From positions 4,417,501-4,481,500 of the forward strand of contig WPIO01000003.1 in assembly GCA_009760855.2 (NCBI GenBank): a stretch of 64,000 bases of DNA, in the 5' to 3' direction. The notes under the pieces are model-generated. The model ran no database searches. It was not told the DNA's origin and worked only from the letters and a program-made list of their open reading frames with translations. The DNA is from Cristatella mucedo (taxonomy: Eukaryota; Bryozoa; Phylactolaemata; Cristatellidae). Positions 12,319 to 22,612 of this stretch are shown here, piece by piece (positions within the stretch are counted from its first letter, which is position 1; every line of letters begins with the position of its first letter). A program made the translations under genes and the position numbers.

Positions 12319-12346
12319 CCGGTGCCTTAAATTAAGAATAACAATG
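12319..12346 (+). repeat. 28-bp target site duplication, left copy
   Basis: This is identical to 12867-12894 (begins CCGGTGCC, ends AACAATG). The two copies flank a LINE A insertion exactly. The unoccupied site is present once in the inverted duplicate at about 61394-61420. Confidence 0.95.
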
Positions 12347-12866
12347 AGTTTTGTCGCTCACTTTTAGGTCTCTTCATTCTATGGCTCCAGCCTATCTTTC
12401 AGATATACTCCCCAATCAGGCCAAGCATCGTACCACTCGCTTTTCGGAATCCAACAGTCTGAAAATACCTCGTACAAACCTTAAATCCTTTGGAGACCCT
12501 GCATTTAGGTCGTATGCTCCCAAAGCCTGGAACTCCCTCCCGACCTGCGTCAGAACATCCCCTGACCTGACCACATTTATAAGAAACTTAAAAACACACC
12601 TATTTAGGACAGCATTTAGTGGGTCCCTGTGATTCGTCCTTGATGTGCTTATGCGTGCTGACACTGTGCATGCTGCCACTAACCACATTTGCATGCTGAC
12701 CCTGTGCATGTCACCCATAACCATATTATTCATTTTTTTTTTCAAGCATGATTTTACTTACTATTCTATTGCATATCACTTTGCAGCAAATGTAAAGCGC
12801 CTAGAAAGAGATTAAGTTCTCTGAGGGTGCTTTATCAAGTGCAATAATATTATTATTATTATTATT
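12347..12866 (+). mobile_element. Young LINE A insertion with perfect 28-bp TSD
   Basis: This is a 5'-truncated family A copy. It begins in the post-RT domain and encodes an open 93-residue frame (12351-12632, LRSLHSMAPAYLSDILPNQA). It continues through the 3' UTR and the 3' hairpin (12794-12833) to an (ATT)n tail. The perfect target duplication and the clean empty site in the other duplication arm make it one of the youngest insertions in the window. Confidence 0.95.
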
Positions 12867-12894
12867 CCGGTGCCTTAAATTAAGAATAACAATG
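12867..12894 (+). repeat. 28-bp target site duplication, right copy
   Basis: This is the second copy of the target duplication described at 12319-12346, lying directly after the (ATT)n tail. Confidence 0.95.
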
Positions 12895-12975
12895 GATATG
12901 GCTTACGATATTGGAGAAGCTAATTTAAAATATGCCTTCCAATAAGCATTCTACCGCGTTCCAGTGTTGTCTAGC

Positions 12976-13612
12976 AACTCGAATGAATTGATGCATCTTC
13001 GTTTGATCATGTGTGGATTTGGTTTGACCAAACTTTAGGTTGCAGCCTGAGCTAACCCAACCGGGTTTGCTACTAGAGCTGCTTCTATCGTGGCTGTGAA
13101 AAAGTCTTGGCGGCCGACTCAGGTCAGTTGATGCCTAGCCACTATGCGCGTTAGCCGTTGCCCTCCTGAAATACCATTCCTGGAGGGGGTGAGGGCATTT
13201 CACGACGAAGAGGTTATTTTGGCCACGCATGCAAATTAAGATAAGCCAGAGCTTGTAGAAGCCTCTATCCTTATTAAATGGAGGATAACTTTTGTGCTTG
13301 CCAGACGATCGTTCCTAAATATCCCTTGACCCTCGCTTGTGGTTTCATTTGGCCTTTACGAGCTGCAAAACCCTATGGCAGGTTAGGGCAAATTTTTTGG
13401 CTGTATAAATCCACATACCTTTAAGCCTTGATTTGTGCTGCAACAATACGAAGGGTTGGTTCTAGTTTTGCCTATAAGACTGGGTGGCTCGCAGAGCACG
13501 AAAACAGCAAAAGCTTCGCATGGACACAGAGTCCCATACGACCTGAAGGCTTGCCTTACTGCCGACGTCAGGCCGTTTACATTTTTGAATAATTATCTGC
13601 ATTAGAGTTGCG
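12976..13612. other. Non-coding stretch, no recognised content
   Basis: This is unique sequence with short unsupported reading frames only. Confidence 0.35.
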
Positions 13613-13955
13613 TTTTTAAGATTACAAGCGTTTCTATTTAAATTTACATACATTAAAATTTAATTCAATTTCTAAACTTTGAGGTAGAAAATATCTAACT
13701 GGAGAAAATCTAAAGAGATCACCTCATACATTACTGACGATGCCCGTTTGTATGTGATGAGCAAGGTTTCTTATGCGCAAGGTTACTTTTAAGATTACAA
13801 GCATTTCTATTTGATATAAATTAATTAAAATTTAATTAACTTTATACAATTTGAGGTAGAAAACATCCAACTGGGGGCAGTTTAAAGAGATTGTCTCATG
13901 CATCACTGACGATGCCTATTTCTACGTGACCAGCAAGCTTTCTTGTTAGTGAGCT
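13613..13955. repeat. 173-bp tandem duplication
   Basis: Two adjacent units (about 13613-13785 and 13786-13955) share TTTTAAGATTACAAGC, TTGAGGTAGAAAA and ATGCATCACTGACGATGCC-like blocks in the same order. The units have diverged by substitutions and small indels. Confidence 0.85.
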
Positions 13956-14300
13956 GCTTGAGACCAACGTACCTCTCTCAGCTGACTCTTCTTCCGGTAC
14001 TATAGTCGTAGTTATATCGTCCTCGCTAATTTGCTCTATAACGACAATTACTCTCTTAAAAAGAAGTCTGTCATGATGAACTTCTCAGTGAACGTACGGA
14101 TGGTGGCCGCGAGAAAATAGATACAATTTAGATTGCGTCTGTTTAAAACTCCGTACGCAACGGTCAGCAATACTTTTCAACGGCTTCATATTGAAACGGG
14201 CATTTTTTAGTGACATAATACGCAGATTCAGATTGCCAATCAAATACATTCCATTCACATATAGCGGCGGCCCAAAAATAAACTGTACATATTAGGATTT
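13956..14300. other. Non-coding stretch between tandem repeat and GC-rich block
   Basis: I see nothing recognisable here. Confidence 0.3.
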
Positions 14301-14732
14301 GAAAAACCGTGCGGCTGGATATTTCGGTGGGTGAAGTTCACGTCACTCCGTACAGCACAGGACAGGGTATTGCTTCCTGCGACGGCGGGCACGGGCGATT
14401 TACATAACTAGGCATGCCGCTCTGCGGTCGCCTTTAATCATGCACAGGATCCCAAATGAGCAATTGCGGGACGAGTGGCCAGTTCAGGCTGATTGGCTTG
14501 GGCACGAGTCCAGCATCAGCTCTCAGCTGGATCGTTCAGTCCTGCCAAGCAATTCCTCGGCGAACAAACGATATTTACCCAATGCTCGCGAGCGGGTATT
14601 ACATAAGGTTCGAGCTTCTTTAGTCGATACGAGCGCCCGAGTCAGCAGTAAAGATAGATAGTCAATGGCTAGACGGCTAAATAAAGGTTGTCCAGGCCTG
14701 CTTAAATTCGGCGTTTCCCAAATTTAACAAAA

Positions 14733-15260
14733 TTAGGCTATTTTCGGCACGACGCTGACCCTTAATTTCAGCGTCACCCCTGACAGCGTATTAGACGAGT
14801 AAAATGTTACTTTATCGATACCGCGAATGAAGCAGTAACTGGTGTAAACGGCGTCTAAACATTTACACTCTAAAGCATCGACAGGTGTAGTTTGACATAC
14901 TCTAGCGGCGTGTACGCGATACCACACACGACACCGAAGCGGGCTCAAGGACCGTTGATTCACGAGGACGCAGCGGCGGGTCAGTACGTGACTGCCCGCC
15001 GGCTTCATCGACGTTCCTATAAGATTCTTTGCCGCCCGTAACTTAAATACATACCACTTTCATAAATTGCAACAGCCTACAATCCCACGACAGTGTCGTA
15101 ATCTCAAAATAACATTCCCCCTTGATCTCAAGATCAAATCGGGAAACGAAAAACATGACATTACAACAGCGAAATTAAAATACATGCCGTCCGCAACTAT
15201 CTTCTCAATAGCACGAGGATTGTTAACGGCCGTTAGGGAAGAGGCAAGCGAAAGCACGAC
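14733..15260 (-). pseudogene. Second, decayed copy of the membrane segment
   Basis: On the minus strand 15044-15115 closely matches 17196-17262 (about five of every six bases over 63 positions). The match weakens into 14900-15040, where a V-F-E-P-A-F-like block (here V-L-E-P-A) is still visible. The frame is broken by stops. It appears to be a diverged duplicate of part of the 16765-17283 reading frame, lying downstream of it. Confidence 0.5.
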
Positions 15261-15734
15261 TTTTGCTAACTTGCCGGCTCTGCATAGGACGAGTTTTGCC
15301 GAGCACTTCAGCTTTCAACCGCATCACCGTCTCCAATTCGAGACAAATCTCTGCCCCCGCACGGGACTTCCGGCATTCGCAGTAACGTTGGCCAATGTCT
15401 TCTGGACTGCAACCGGTGTTGCCTCTCACGTCGCCCGCGAGGCAGTTGCCTCGAGCCTCGGCTCATGTACGAATGCCCTGAGCCGCTCCGTCGGCCACTC
15501 GTGCGTTATTGTCTTCGGTCTCTCGGCGTACACCTGTCGTGCCTCCTTGACGGGCGTCTCACTCACGTCATCTGCTAGCCCATCGCGTTTCTCCGTCACC
15601 AGCAGTTTGGAAGCCAAAGCGACCACAAAGTGCGCCACAATCTGTTGATGCCACTCCTCGGTCTTCGCCTCCCTACCACTCAGAAAGCATCTCTGGCGCC
15701 TTCTGGGCGAGTGTCTCTCCTGCCTCCTTCGCAC
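15230..15734 (-). pseudogene. GC-rich Ala/Glu/Arg-rich coding relic
   Basis: The minus-strand frames are charged and helix-favouring (T-P-V-K-E-A-R-Q-V-Y-A-E-R, then L-R-A-F-V-H-E). They are consistent with a decayed coiled-coil region. Base composition is clearly richer in G+C and CpG than the flanks. It is separated from a similar relic at 16139-16805 by a LINE B fragment, and the two were probably once continuous. Confidence 0.35.
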
Positions 15735-16131
15735 CCTCAGGTCCTGTGTGGACCATAAATTAGCTGTCCCATTCCTCCGCTTAAAGACAGTTGGCGACAG
15801 AAGCTTTAGCTCTGCAGGTCCTAGACTGTGGAACTCGCTTCCACAATTCTTACACAACGACATCTACTCTCCAACTGCCGACTATGGCACATCTTTTTCA
15901 GCGGTCATGAACTGCTACTTCTATGCTACTCACTACCTCAACTGCTCTCCTAACTCTGCTATGCTTCCCACTTTCTCTTTGTTGCGTGAGACGAAGTCTG
16001 TTGGCTACCGAATGCGTACCGAAAGCCGCTTAGGCTGTGAGTGCGCTATACAAAACTCTCCTGCGTAACAACCACATGGTCTTTATGACTTTGTGGAGTT
16101 GCTGACGGAGATACATTACATTACATTACAT
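15735..16131 (+). mobile_element. LINE family B, 3' fragment
   Basis: This is the last about 400 bases of family B. It contains a C-terminal frame (15748-16068: LKTVGDRSFSSAGPRLWNSL) and a 3' UTR ending in an (ACATT)n tail at 16112-16131. The frame is open to its natural stop, so this is a fairly young, heavily 5'-truncated copy. It sits inside the GC-rich block. Confidence 0.92.
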
Positions 16132-16138
16132 TCCATTA

Positions 16139-17283
16139 GCGGGCTCTTCCCGCCGCACTTCCACCGGCGCTAACCCTTCGCTTCAGGCCGCCGTCGCCTC
16201 CGAGGCCATTAGCACCAACTCGCTGGCCACCGGCGCTGTCCCGCTCTCTACCAGTTCTTTCCCAGCCGCCGCCACCTCTCTGGCATACAGAAGCTCATCT
16301 CCGGCAGACAGAGCCTCATCTCCGGCAGAGACAGAGCCTCCTCTCTGACAGACACCGCCATTTCTCTAACAGACACAGCCGTCTCTCTGGCAGTCGCACC
16401 CGGCTCACTGGCGGACGCTGCCGTCTGTCTTTTAGACGCTGCCGCCTCTCAGCCGGACGCTGCCGTCTCTGTGCCGGAGGCCTCTGCCTCGCTCGTGGAC
16501 GCCGCCTCTGCGGGCTCTGCCGCAGTCTCTGCCGCCGCCTCTTCGGGCTCCACTGGCGTCTCTGCTGGCCCTGCCTTTGTCGCCCGGCACACCATGTGCG
16601 ATTGCTGCTGCCGCTTCTGGTTGCTCTTGATGGCCTCCTCAGTCCGACCAGCGTTTACCTGATCCAAGAGCAGCAGCCGTGCTTTATCAGCCTCCACCTC
16701 CTGCCGCTTCTGCACCATCTCCGCTTTCCTGGCACTCTGCAATTCCGACCACCGAAGCCTCTCCTCACCCGCCAGGGCTTGCAAACGCCTTGACAAGTTT
16801 TGCATGCAGCTGGGAGTAGTTCTCTTGCACCAAGCTAGGAACGGTCGCAGCCAACGTTAATGCACCTCCTGCCAGGAACATAAAGATGTACGTGTGCCAC
16901 AAAGCTGGATCAACACCTCTTTCAATAAGCCTCTGCTTCGAGTCGAGCGGACAGCTTGCCAAGTCGTCCCCAACGTAGTAGTAGACGAGCATCATCTCAT
17001 GGCATGGGCTACACTGCTGCTTCTGCCAAAATAGCTTGTATTTGACATTCTCTAAGCGGCAGGTAAGCGACATTACATAGAACGCAAAAGCGGGCTCAAA
17101 GACAGAATTCGAAAATTCACACAGAAGCCACAGCAGGCCAGTACCCGACTGCCCGTCCGGCGTCATCAACGTTCTTCCACTGGCCTCTGATACCCAATAA
17201 TTATATACCACTCTCATAAATTGCATCAGCCCATAATCCAATGACAGTGTAATAGTATCAAAATAACCACAACAGGCGATCAA
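16139..17283 (-). pseudogene. Membrane plus coiled-coil protein relic, unknown family
   Basis: The minus-strand frame 17283-16765 (172 codons) has two hydrophobic stretches, GLLWLLCEF and IFMFLAGGALTLAATVPSL, the latter a good membrane helix. It is followed after one frameshift (overlap 16805-16765) by a charged, helix-rich frame to 16449 (E-E-R-L-R-W-S-E-L-Q-S-A-R-K). That frame ends in Ala/Glu-rich imperfect repeats (E-T-A-A-S type) which continue, with stops, to about 16139. The frameshift joins two parts that read naturally as one protein. I do not recognise the family. A second copy of part of the first frame lies at 14733-15260. Confidence 0.45.
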
Positions 17284-17729
17284 ATGGCTTCAAGTGGAAG
17301 ATGCCTTTCAAAGCTAGTGATAACAGATTGGTGCCTCGGTCGTCCATTTCCTACTGGTGCACAGTGAAGTCCGACTCGACCGACGTACTGTTGGCAAAAA
17401 CGGATGCCCATCCGCAACAGAACTGACGCGGAGTTTGTATGAAGATTTGAGTGATAGTTCAACGTCATCCGAAGCAGTACTGAAATCAGTCGACTGGTCA
17501 TGCCTAGCAACAGCCACATTGATAGCATCTTTGCTCGCAAGATGGCTGTACCCCTGCTCACCATGACGTCCGGTTATCGAATCTTTCCCATGTGTCGTGA
17601 TGGAAGTAGAATATGGTGTCAAACCGACAATACTGTGTCAGTTAGTGTGATGATAGCAGCAGCCGTGTTGACGGCTGTTTGGCGTTCAAACGTAAGAATG
17701 ATAAAGAAATGAACACTAGCCAGGAATCC
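17284..17729. other. Region between two minus-strand relics
   Basis: No reading frame is clearly continuous here. It may be the decayed middle of one element or an intron. Confidence 0.25.
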
Positions 17730-18537
17730 CTAAATAGGCAGGCGTAGCAACAAGGACATACAAGGCAGGTCCACGTGCCAGCTGCAGTCGCAGGCAAAAG
17801 AGAATGCCCAAGTGAAGGTGTCGCTTAGCAGCCCAGGAATGAGTTGAAGTGAAACAGAAACCGCGAGACTCACATCTCTCAAAATCATACGCCTGGTCAT
17901 ACCTGTCAAATTGAGATTTTTGGTCAATTCCTGGTGATGACGAACTACAGCCTCCGTCTGTCGGAATGATTGGCCAACTGAAACATGCTTAATTGCCAAC
18001 AGAAACCTCAATGGATTCGTAACGACAACCACACAGGGACCTTTGTTCTGAATCTTGAACTGGGCCTTCCACAATAATTCTTCTTCGACGTCATCTTGCC
18101 AAAATAAACTACCGATAAACTTCTGGACAACGGGAGCATCAATGATGAACTCAAGCTTGCAGCTAGTGCCGTCGAAGTAAGCATGCAGCATTTTGGGATT
18201 ATCAGGACGATTATCAAAGGTATTCTTTGCCTCATCCGATGCAGCTTTGTAATCGGTCCACTCACTGTAATGATTATTCTCCATATGGCTGAGATAGCTG
18301 ATCTTCCTAAACGGATGCAGGAACAGTTTGATATGCAGCGAACGTTGGCCCTTGCTAGTGGTGCCTATGCCCATGTCGAAGTCTTACCGCCCAACGAATT
18401 GCAGAACTTGCACTGCACATATACGACGGCACGATATGGGTACGGGTAATGATTTGAATGCCATATCCGAGCTCATCCTCTTTCTTGAACGGCATTGCAT
18501 GCTGTGCAGCGTTTGCGACCGTAGAAACAAACGACAT
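17730..18537 (-). pseudogene. BED-like zinc-finger, hAT-type transposase relic
   Basis: Read on the minus strand from an ATG at 18537, the frame has GYGIQIITRTHIVPSY, then after a one-base shift a C-K-F-C pair. About 40 residues further, after a second shift, comes SYLSHMENNH, giving C-x2-C ... H-x4-H as in BED-type zinc fingers. The downstream frame to 17730 includes NPLRFLLAIKHVSVGQSFRQ and TWAFSFACDCS. From memory these fit a family of hAT-related transposase-like proteins found in oomycetes and other eukaryotes, where the latter segment is the start of the RNase H-like core. There are at least two frameshifts near 18432 and 18375. The family assignment is recall, not a search result. Confidence 0.5.
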
Positions 18538-18719
18538 CTTTGTCTCTGAATCTCTCCCACACTGCTTCAACACACTCTCTCGAGACCGGTGATCACACTG
18601 AGGCACACTGTCTTGAATTAGGTGTCAGGTGGCCCCGTGAATTTCCGGAAAAATCGGTGTGTGGCCTCCAAAAGCTGAATTAAGGCTAGTCTGATGTTGT
18701 TTAAAAGCTCAGTGGAATA

Positions 18720-18840
18720 TTTAATAATAATAATAACAATAATTCACTTGATAAAGCGCCCTCAGAGAACTTAATCTCTCTCTCTAGGCGCTTTACATTT
18801 TCTGCCAAGTGAAATGCAATTGAATGGTAAGTAAAATCTG
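18720..18840 (-). mobile_element. LINE A 3' end
   Basis: Only the terminal about 120 bases of family A are present: an (ATT)n-type tail at 18722-18740 and the 3' hairpin with perfect arms (18753-18760 and 18787-18794). It is extremely 5'-truncated. Confidence 0.85.
18753..18794 (-). promoter_or_regulatory. Family A 3' hairpin
   Basis: Perfect 8-bp arms AAAGCGCC and GGCGCTTT enclose an inner AGAGA/TCTCT pairing. The same structure recurs at the 3' ends of most A copies. By analogy with L2/CR1-type LINEs it is a plausible recognition site for the element's own reverse transcriptase; that role is inferred. Confidence 0.6.
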
Positions 18841-20211
18841 TCGTGCCACCTATCACACAGAAAAATTGCTATGCTCCAACGAAAAGGAGGGTTCTGCAAC
18901 ACCCAGGATCATGACACTAGGCCATACAGAAAGAAAACTTTGAGATAGATTCTGAAAGATATGTGATCAAACATAATTAGGACCTAAATAGTATGTGCAG
19001 ATTTAAATTGAATATCAGATTATTATATCATATTTTGTTTCATTCACGTCACGTTTCGTCATTCGCGGTCTCGGTCTTGCACACGAACGAGGCTTGTATG
19101 GTCTACATGAGATCAATACCACCGTGCTCATTTTCAGATTCAGCGACAGTGACGAATGAGGCTCACGTTTTAGCTCCAAATCTGTAACTATACTTGTTGC
19201 TTGATGAGAATGTGGACGACCGCCTTTGCCACAGCCCTGTTAAGGCATTCACATCCAGCAGGCAGGTTTTATCGCTCAATTGCTGTCTCTGAGTCTTGCT
19301 TTCTGCTTCAGTCGGTATTGAGTAAAACGAGTCACTTTTATACTCGGATTGTAATTCAGAAGAGGTACCCTAGCAGACGGCCTTGACCCTATGTCACAAT
19401 CTAGTTAAGCTCGTTGGTTGTCCATCATAGAGAGGCTTTTATATTATTGTGGTTCCAGTGCTTTCTGCCCGATTGATCATTTTCAGGCCGGCTTAAGGCA
19501 GACGAAGCATTGCAAGCCAAGCCACGGCTTCATGACAGTACATCAAGTCAGATTAAAATTAACACAAACTCATATTTTGCTCATTTAAGTAGCTTTTGTA
19601 GTAATTCTTGATAAATTAATTGAATTATTCGAATAAATAATGGTTAAATTCAGGAGGGTAATAAGCTTTCAGGGTCTGCACAGCTTAACGTAGACCAAGC
19701 TCATATCAACATTATCTCTCAAGGTAGCTATGCAAAAACACCAGGTAAAAGTGCTAATCATGTGCGATGACATGATGTGGATAAGTTAGCTGCAAGCTCA
19801 AACACGAATAGGAACTACGAAATGACCGAGACAGATTAGCTATACTTGCCGATACGAGCTGGGCCTTGAGGTAAGCCGAGCACATAGGTTAATATCAGTT
19901 GAGATGCAGTATACTGTGAAAGTAAATAGCATAAAATGAGAATCTCTTAAGAAGCCCCAAATGTGTAGCAGTTCCAAATTTTAAAGTGTAATGTTTTTGT
20001 TCCTATTATTCAATTTGCCAAGCAACATTTCGGCATTGCATCTTTAGATTGAAGTATAACGAGCTCCTTAAGTAACACCGTGCACTAATAAGGTTTTTCC
20101 CACTGTTAATATATGCATCACTTTTAGGATCTTTTTTCCTTTCAAAATTTAATTAAAGTAGAATAGTCAACGTAGTGATGCCGTCAGACTGTTCTGACCT
20201 CATTATCCACT
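18841..20211. other. AT-rich non-coding stretch
   Basis: I see only short unsupported reading frames (18993-19187, 19201-19386) and no recognisable gene. Confidence 0.35.
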
Positions 20212-20303
20212 CTTAATAATAATTATAGATTTTACATAGCACCCTCAGAGAACTGATCTGTTTCTAGGCACTTTACATTTTGGCAAAGGAAGCACGATCG
20301 AAT

Positions 20304-20311
20304 TGTTAGTG
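20304..20311 (+). repeat. 8-bp hAT target duplication, left
   Basis: TGTTAGTG precedes the left terminal inverted repeat. The right-hand copy GGTTAGTG at 22613-22620 differs at one base. Eight bases is the standard hAT duplication length. Confidence 0.85.
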
Positions 20312-22612
20312 CAGACATGGGTAAAATATGGCCCGCAGACCATATACGGCCCGTTAGACTTTTTATTCCGGCCCGTCGAACTCTTCCACTTTATGTTACT
20401 AAATTAAATTTTATTCTAAAGACACCTCAATCATTTAACCTAGCTGTAATTTCCACATTTCCTAAGCAGATGGTACAACCCGAAGACATTGACCCTTGAG
20501 TGCAATGCATTACGGTTACTCTCTACTTCATTTTGTCGCTTTTTACTTTCAGCCCTTCAGTAAAATGAGCGAACCGAAGAAAAGAAAAGTAGACAGTGAG
20601 TGCTTAGTGTTCAAAGAGTGGACAACAAAATATTTTTTCACTGAAGTGAGATCAACAGCTTTACGTCTGATATGCTAAGAAACAGCTAGTTTTTAAAGAA
20701 GAATACAACATCAGCCGTCATCTTGCCACAACTACGCCACAACACTACACAACAACTACGCCAGTCAACAGTCCCCACAAGAACGGGCGGCTGCAGCTCA
20801 GAGATTGACGGCTAATCAGCAGAGTCAGCACAAACTTTTTTCAAAGACAAACTGCGATTCAAGAGTCAAGTACTGAGGCAATTTTTTACTGGGTTCGAAT
20901 TTGCAAAGGCCAGTAAGCCTTTCTCCGATGGCGAATTTTAAAAAGAATGCATGATTGAGACAGCAGATCTCTTTTGTCCGGAGAGCAAAGACAAATTTGA
21001 AAAATTAGTTTATCAAGCACAAATGTGACTCGCCGTGTGAAATTGATTGACGAAAATATAGCCAGCAAGTTAAACAAACAGGTGGAGTCGTTAAATTTTT
21101 ATTCACTAGCACTGGATGAAACTGACGACTTAAAAGACACTGGTCAGTGCTCCTAATTTTTATCTGATGGGTTAGCGACAGTTTTGAGATCACAGAGGAA
21201 TTATTGACCATGGAGTCAGTGAAAGAAAAAATGAAGGAAGAGGACTTATATAAACAGGTGTCTACTGTCATCGAGAAAAAGAGGCTAACTTGGAGTAAAC
21301 TTGCCAGCGTCACCACGGATGGATCACCAAATTTAACTGCGAAAAACGTCGAGGTGCTAAAAAGACTGCAGGAAGAAGTAAAAAACAAAAATTCTGATCA
21401 GGATGATATTTTCCTTCACTGCATCATTCATCAGGAAGTTATGTGTAGGTCTATAGTGCAGCTAAATCATGTCATGAATCCGGTCTTAAAACTTGTTAAC
21501 AATATATAAGCAAGGGGACTTCAGCATCGTCAGTTTATTGCTTCCCTGGAAAAAACCAATGCAACTAAACAGGACTTACTTTGACACTCTCGTGTGCGCC
21601 GGCTGAGTTTGCCCAAAGTCTTTCAATGTGGGAGCTGAAGGAGGGGATCGCTGCATTTTTGGAGTTAATGGGGAGATCCAACGAATTCGCCGAGATAAGT
21701 GACAAGAACTGGTTTTGTGACTTAGTGTTTGCTGTGGACATACTCTCGCGTGTGAGTGAGCTAAACACCAAGCTACAGGGAAAGATCAATTTTTGCACGA
21801 CATGTGCAAATGTTAGGGCCTTCAAATCCAAGCTTTTTTCTCCAGATACATTTCAAAAAAATCATTTACTCATTTCCCCACACTAGCTATGCAGAAAGAG
21901 GCGACCCGAAACGCCCAGAAATGCAGTAAATCACTAGACGACCTTCAAGAACAATTCTGCCGTCTTTTTTGTGACTTTAAAGAAATTGAAAAGTCACTAC
22001 AGCTGGTGTCTTTTCCCCTGTCACAAAACCCGGAAACAGCACCACAGAAGCTGCAGCTAGAACTGACAGATCTACAGCCTGACTTTGTATTGAAGGACAA
22101 GTTTAACTCTCTTAAACTGAACGAATTTTACGCTTCACTTAACGAAGCCACGTTACCAAAACTTCGGAGGATGGCACAAAAGATGCTGACGTTATTTGGC
22201 TCAACCTATGTGTGCGAACAGACATTCAGCGTTATGAACATCAACAAAGACTGTCACAAAATCAAGTTAACTGACCAACACCTCAGATCTATCTTGAGAA
22301 TTTCCACAACAACTTTAACACCAGACATTGACTAACTTGTAAAAAAAGGAGACCAACAAAACTGTTCTCGCTGAAACGGAACTGGAGTTTATTACTACAT
22401 TATTGAATAATTAAATTTGTAGTTTTTTTAGCAATAACCTAAGCACAATGTGTTTTTCTGCCTGTTAACGGCCAAATATTTTCATGTAGTGGTTTTTACA
22501 TTTAATTTATATTAGTTCACACAAGCACACCATTCTCCTATTCTGGCCCGGCCCCTCTGTCAAATTTTAGAAAACGTTGTGGCCCGCAAGTAAAAAAGTT
22601 GGCCCACCCCCG
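20312..22612 (+). mobile_element. hAT DNA transposon, GTF2IRD2/Charlie-like, defective
   Basis: This is a 2301-bp element. The left end begins CAGACATGGGTAAAATATGG and contains CGGCCCG motifs. The right end, read on the minus strand, begins CGGGGGTGGGCCAAC and contains GCGGGCCAC. Both fit the CAGGGGTGGGCAAAC...CGGCCCG terminal repeats of Charlie-type hAT elements, with mutations. It carries a decayed transposase and is flanked by an 8-bp target duplication inside a LINE A. Confidence 0.92.
20565..22335 (+). pseudogene. hAT transposase pseudogene
   Basis: The frame starts at 20565 with MSEPKKRKVDSE, which includes a PKKRKV nuclear localisation type motif. It breaks after about 38 codons. Further fragments follow in order: about 20870-21180 (damaged KPFSDGEF and ALDE-like core), 21204-21509 (WSKLASVTTDGSPNL and LHCIIHQE, the RNase H-like core) and 21581-21886 (WELKEGIAAFLE, LQGKINF). 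The intact-looking 21889-22335 encodes the C-terminal hAT dimerisation region (MLTLFGSTYVCEQTFSVMN) with its natural stop. Several frameshifts and a TAA at 21507 make it non-functional. The family resembles the transposase from which vertebrate GTF2IRD2 and ZBED/SCAND3 proteins derive. Confidence 0.9.

Larger units (their letters stand above)
9480..12975 (-). repeat. Inverted duplication, left arm
   Basis: This minus-strand block matches about 61320-64000 read on the plus strand. Shared landmarks are the 3' flank (9540-10100), the membrane-protein exon (10113-10632) and a candidate exon near 10800-10930. The block also shares an old LINE A 3' end (11377-11462) and the unique sequence around 12040-12346 and 12867-12975. 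Only the left arm carries the younger LINE A at 12347-12866. Divergence is substantial, so this is an old duplication. Confidence 0.8.

Noticed and set aside
15067-15648. 193-codon plus-strand frame in the GC-rich block
   Set aside because: It probably reflects the scarcity of stop codons in GC-rich DNA; the minus-strand reading has the helical, repeat-like composition.
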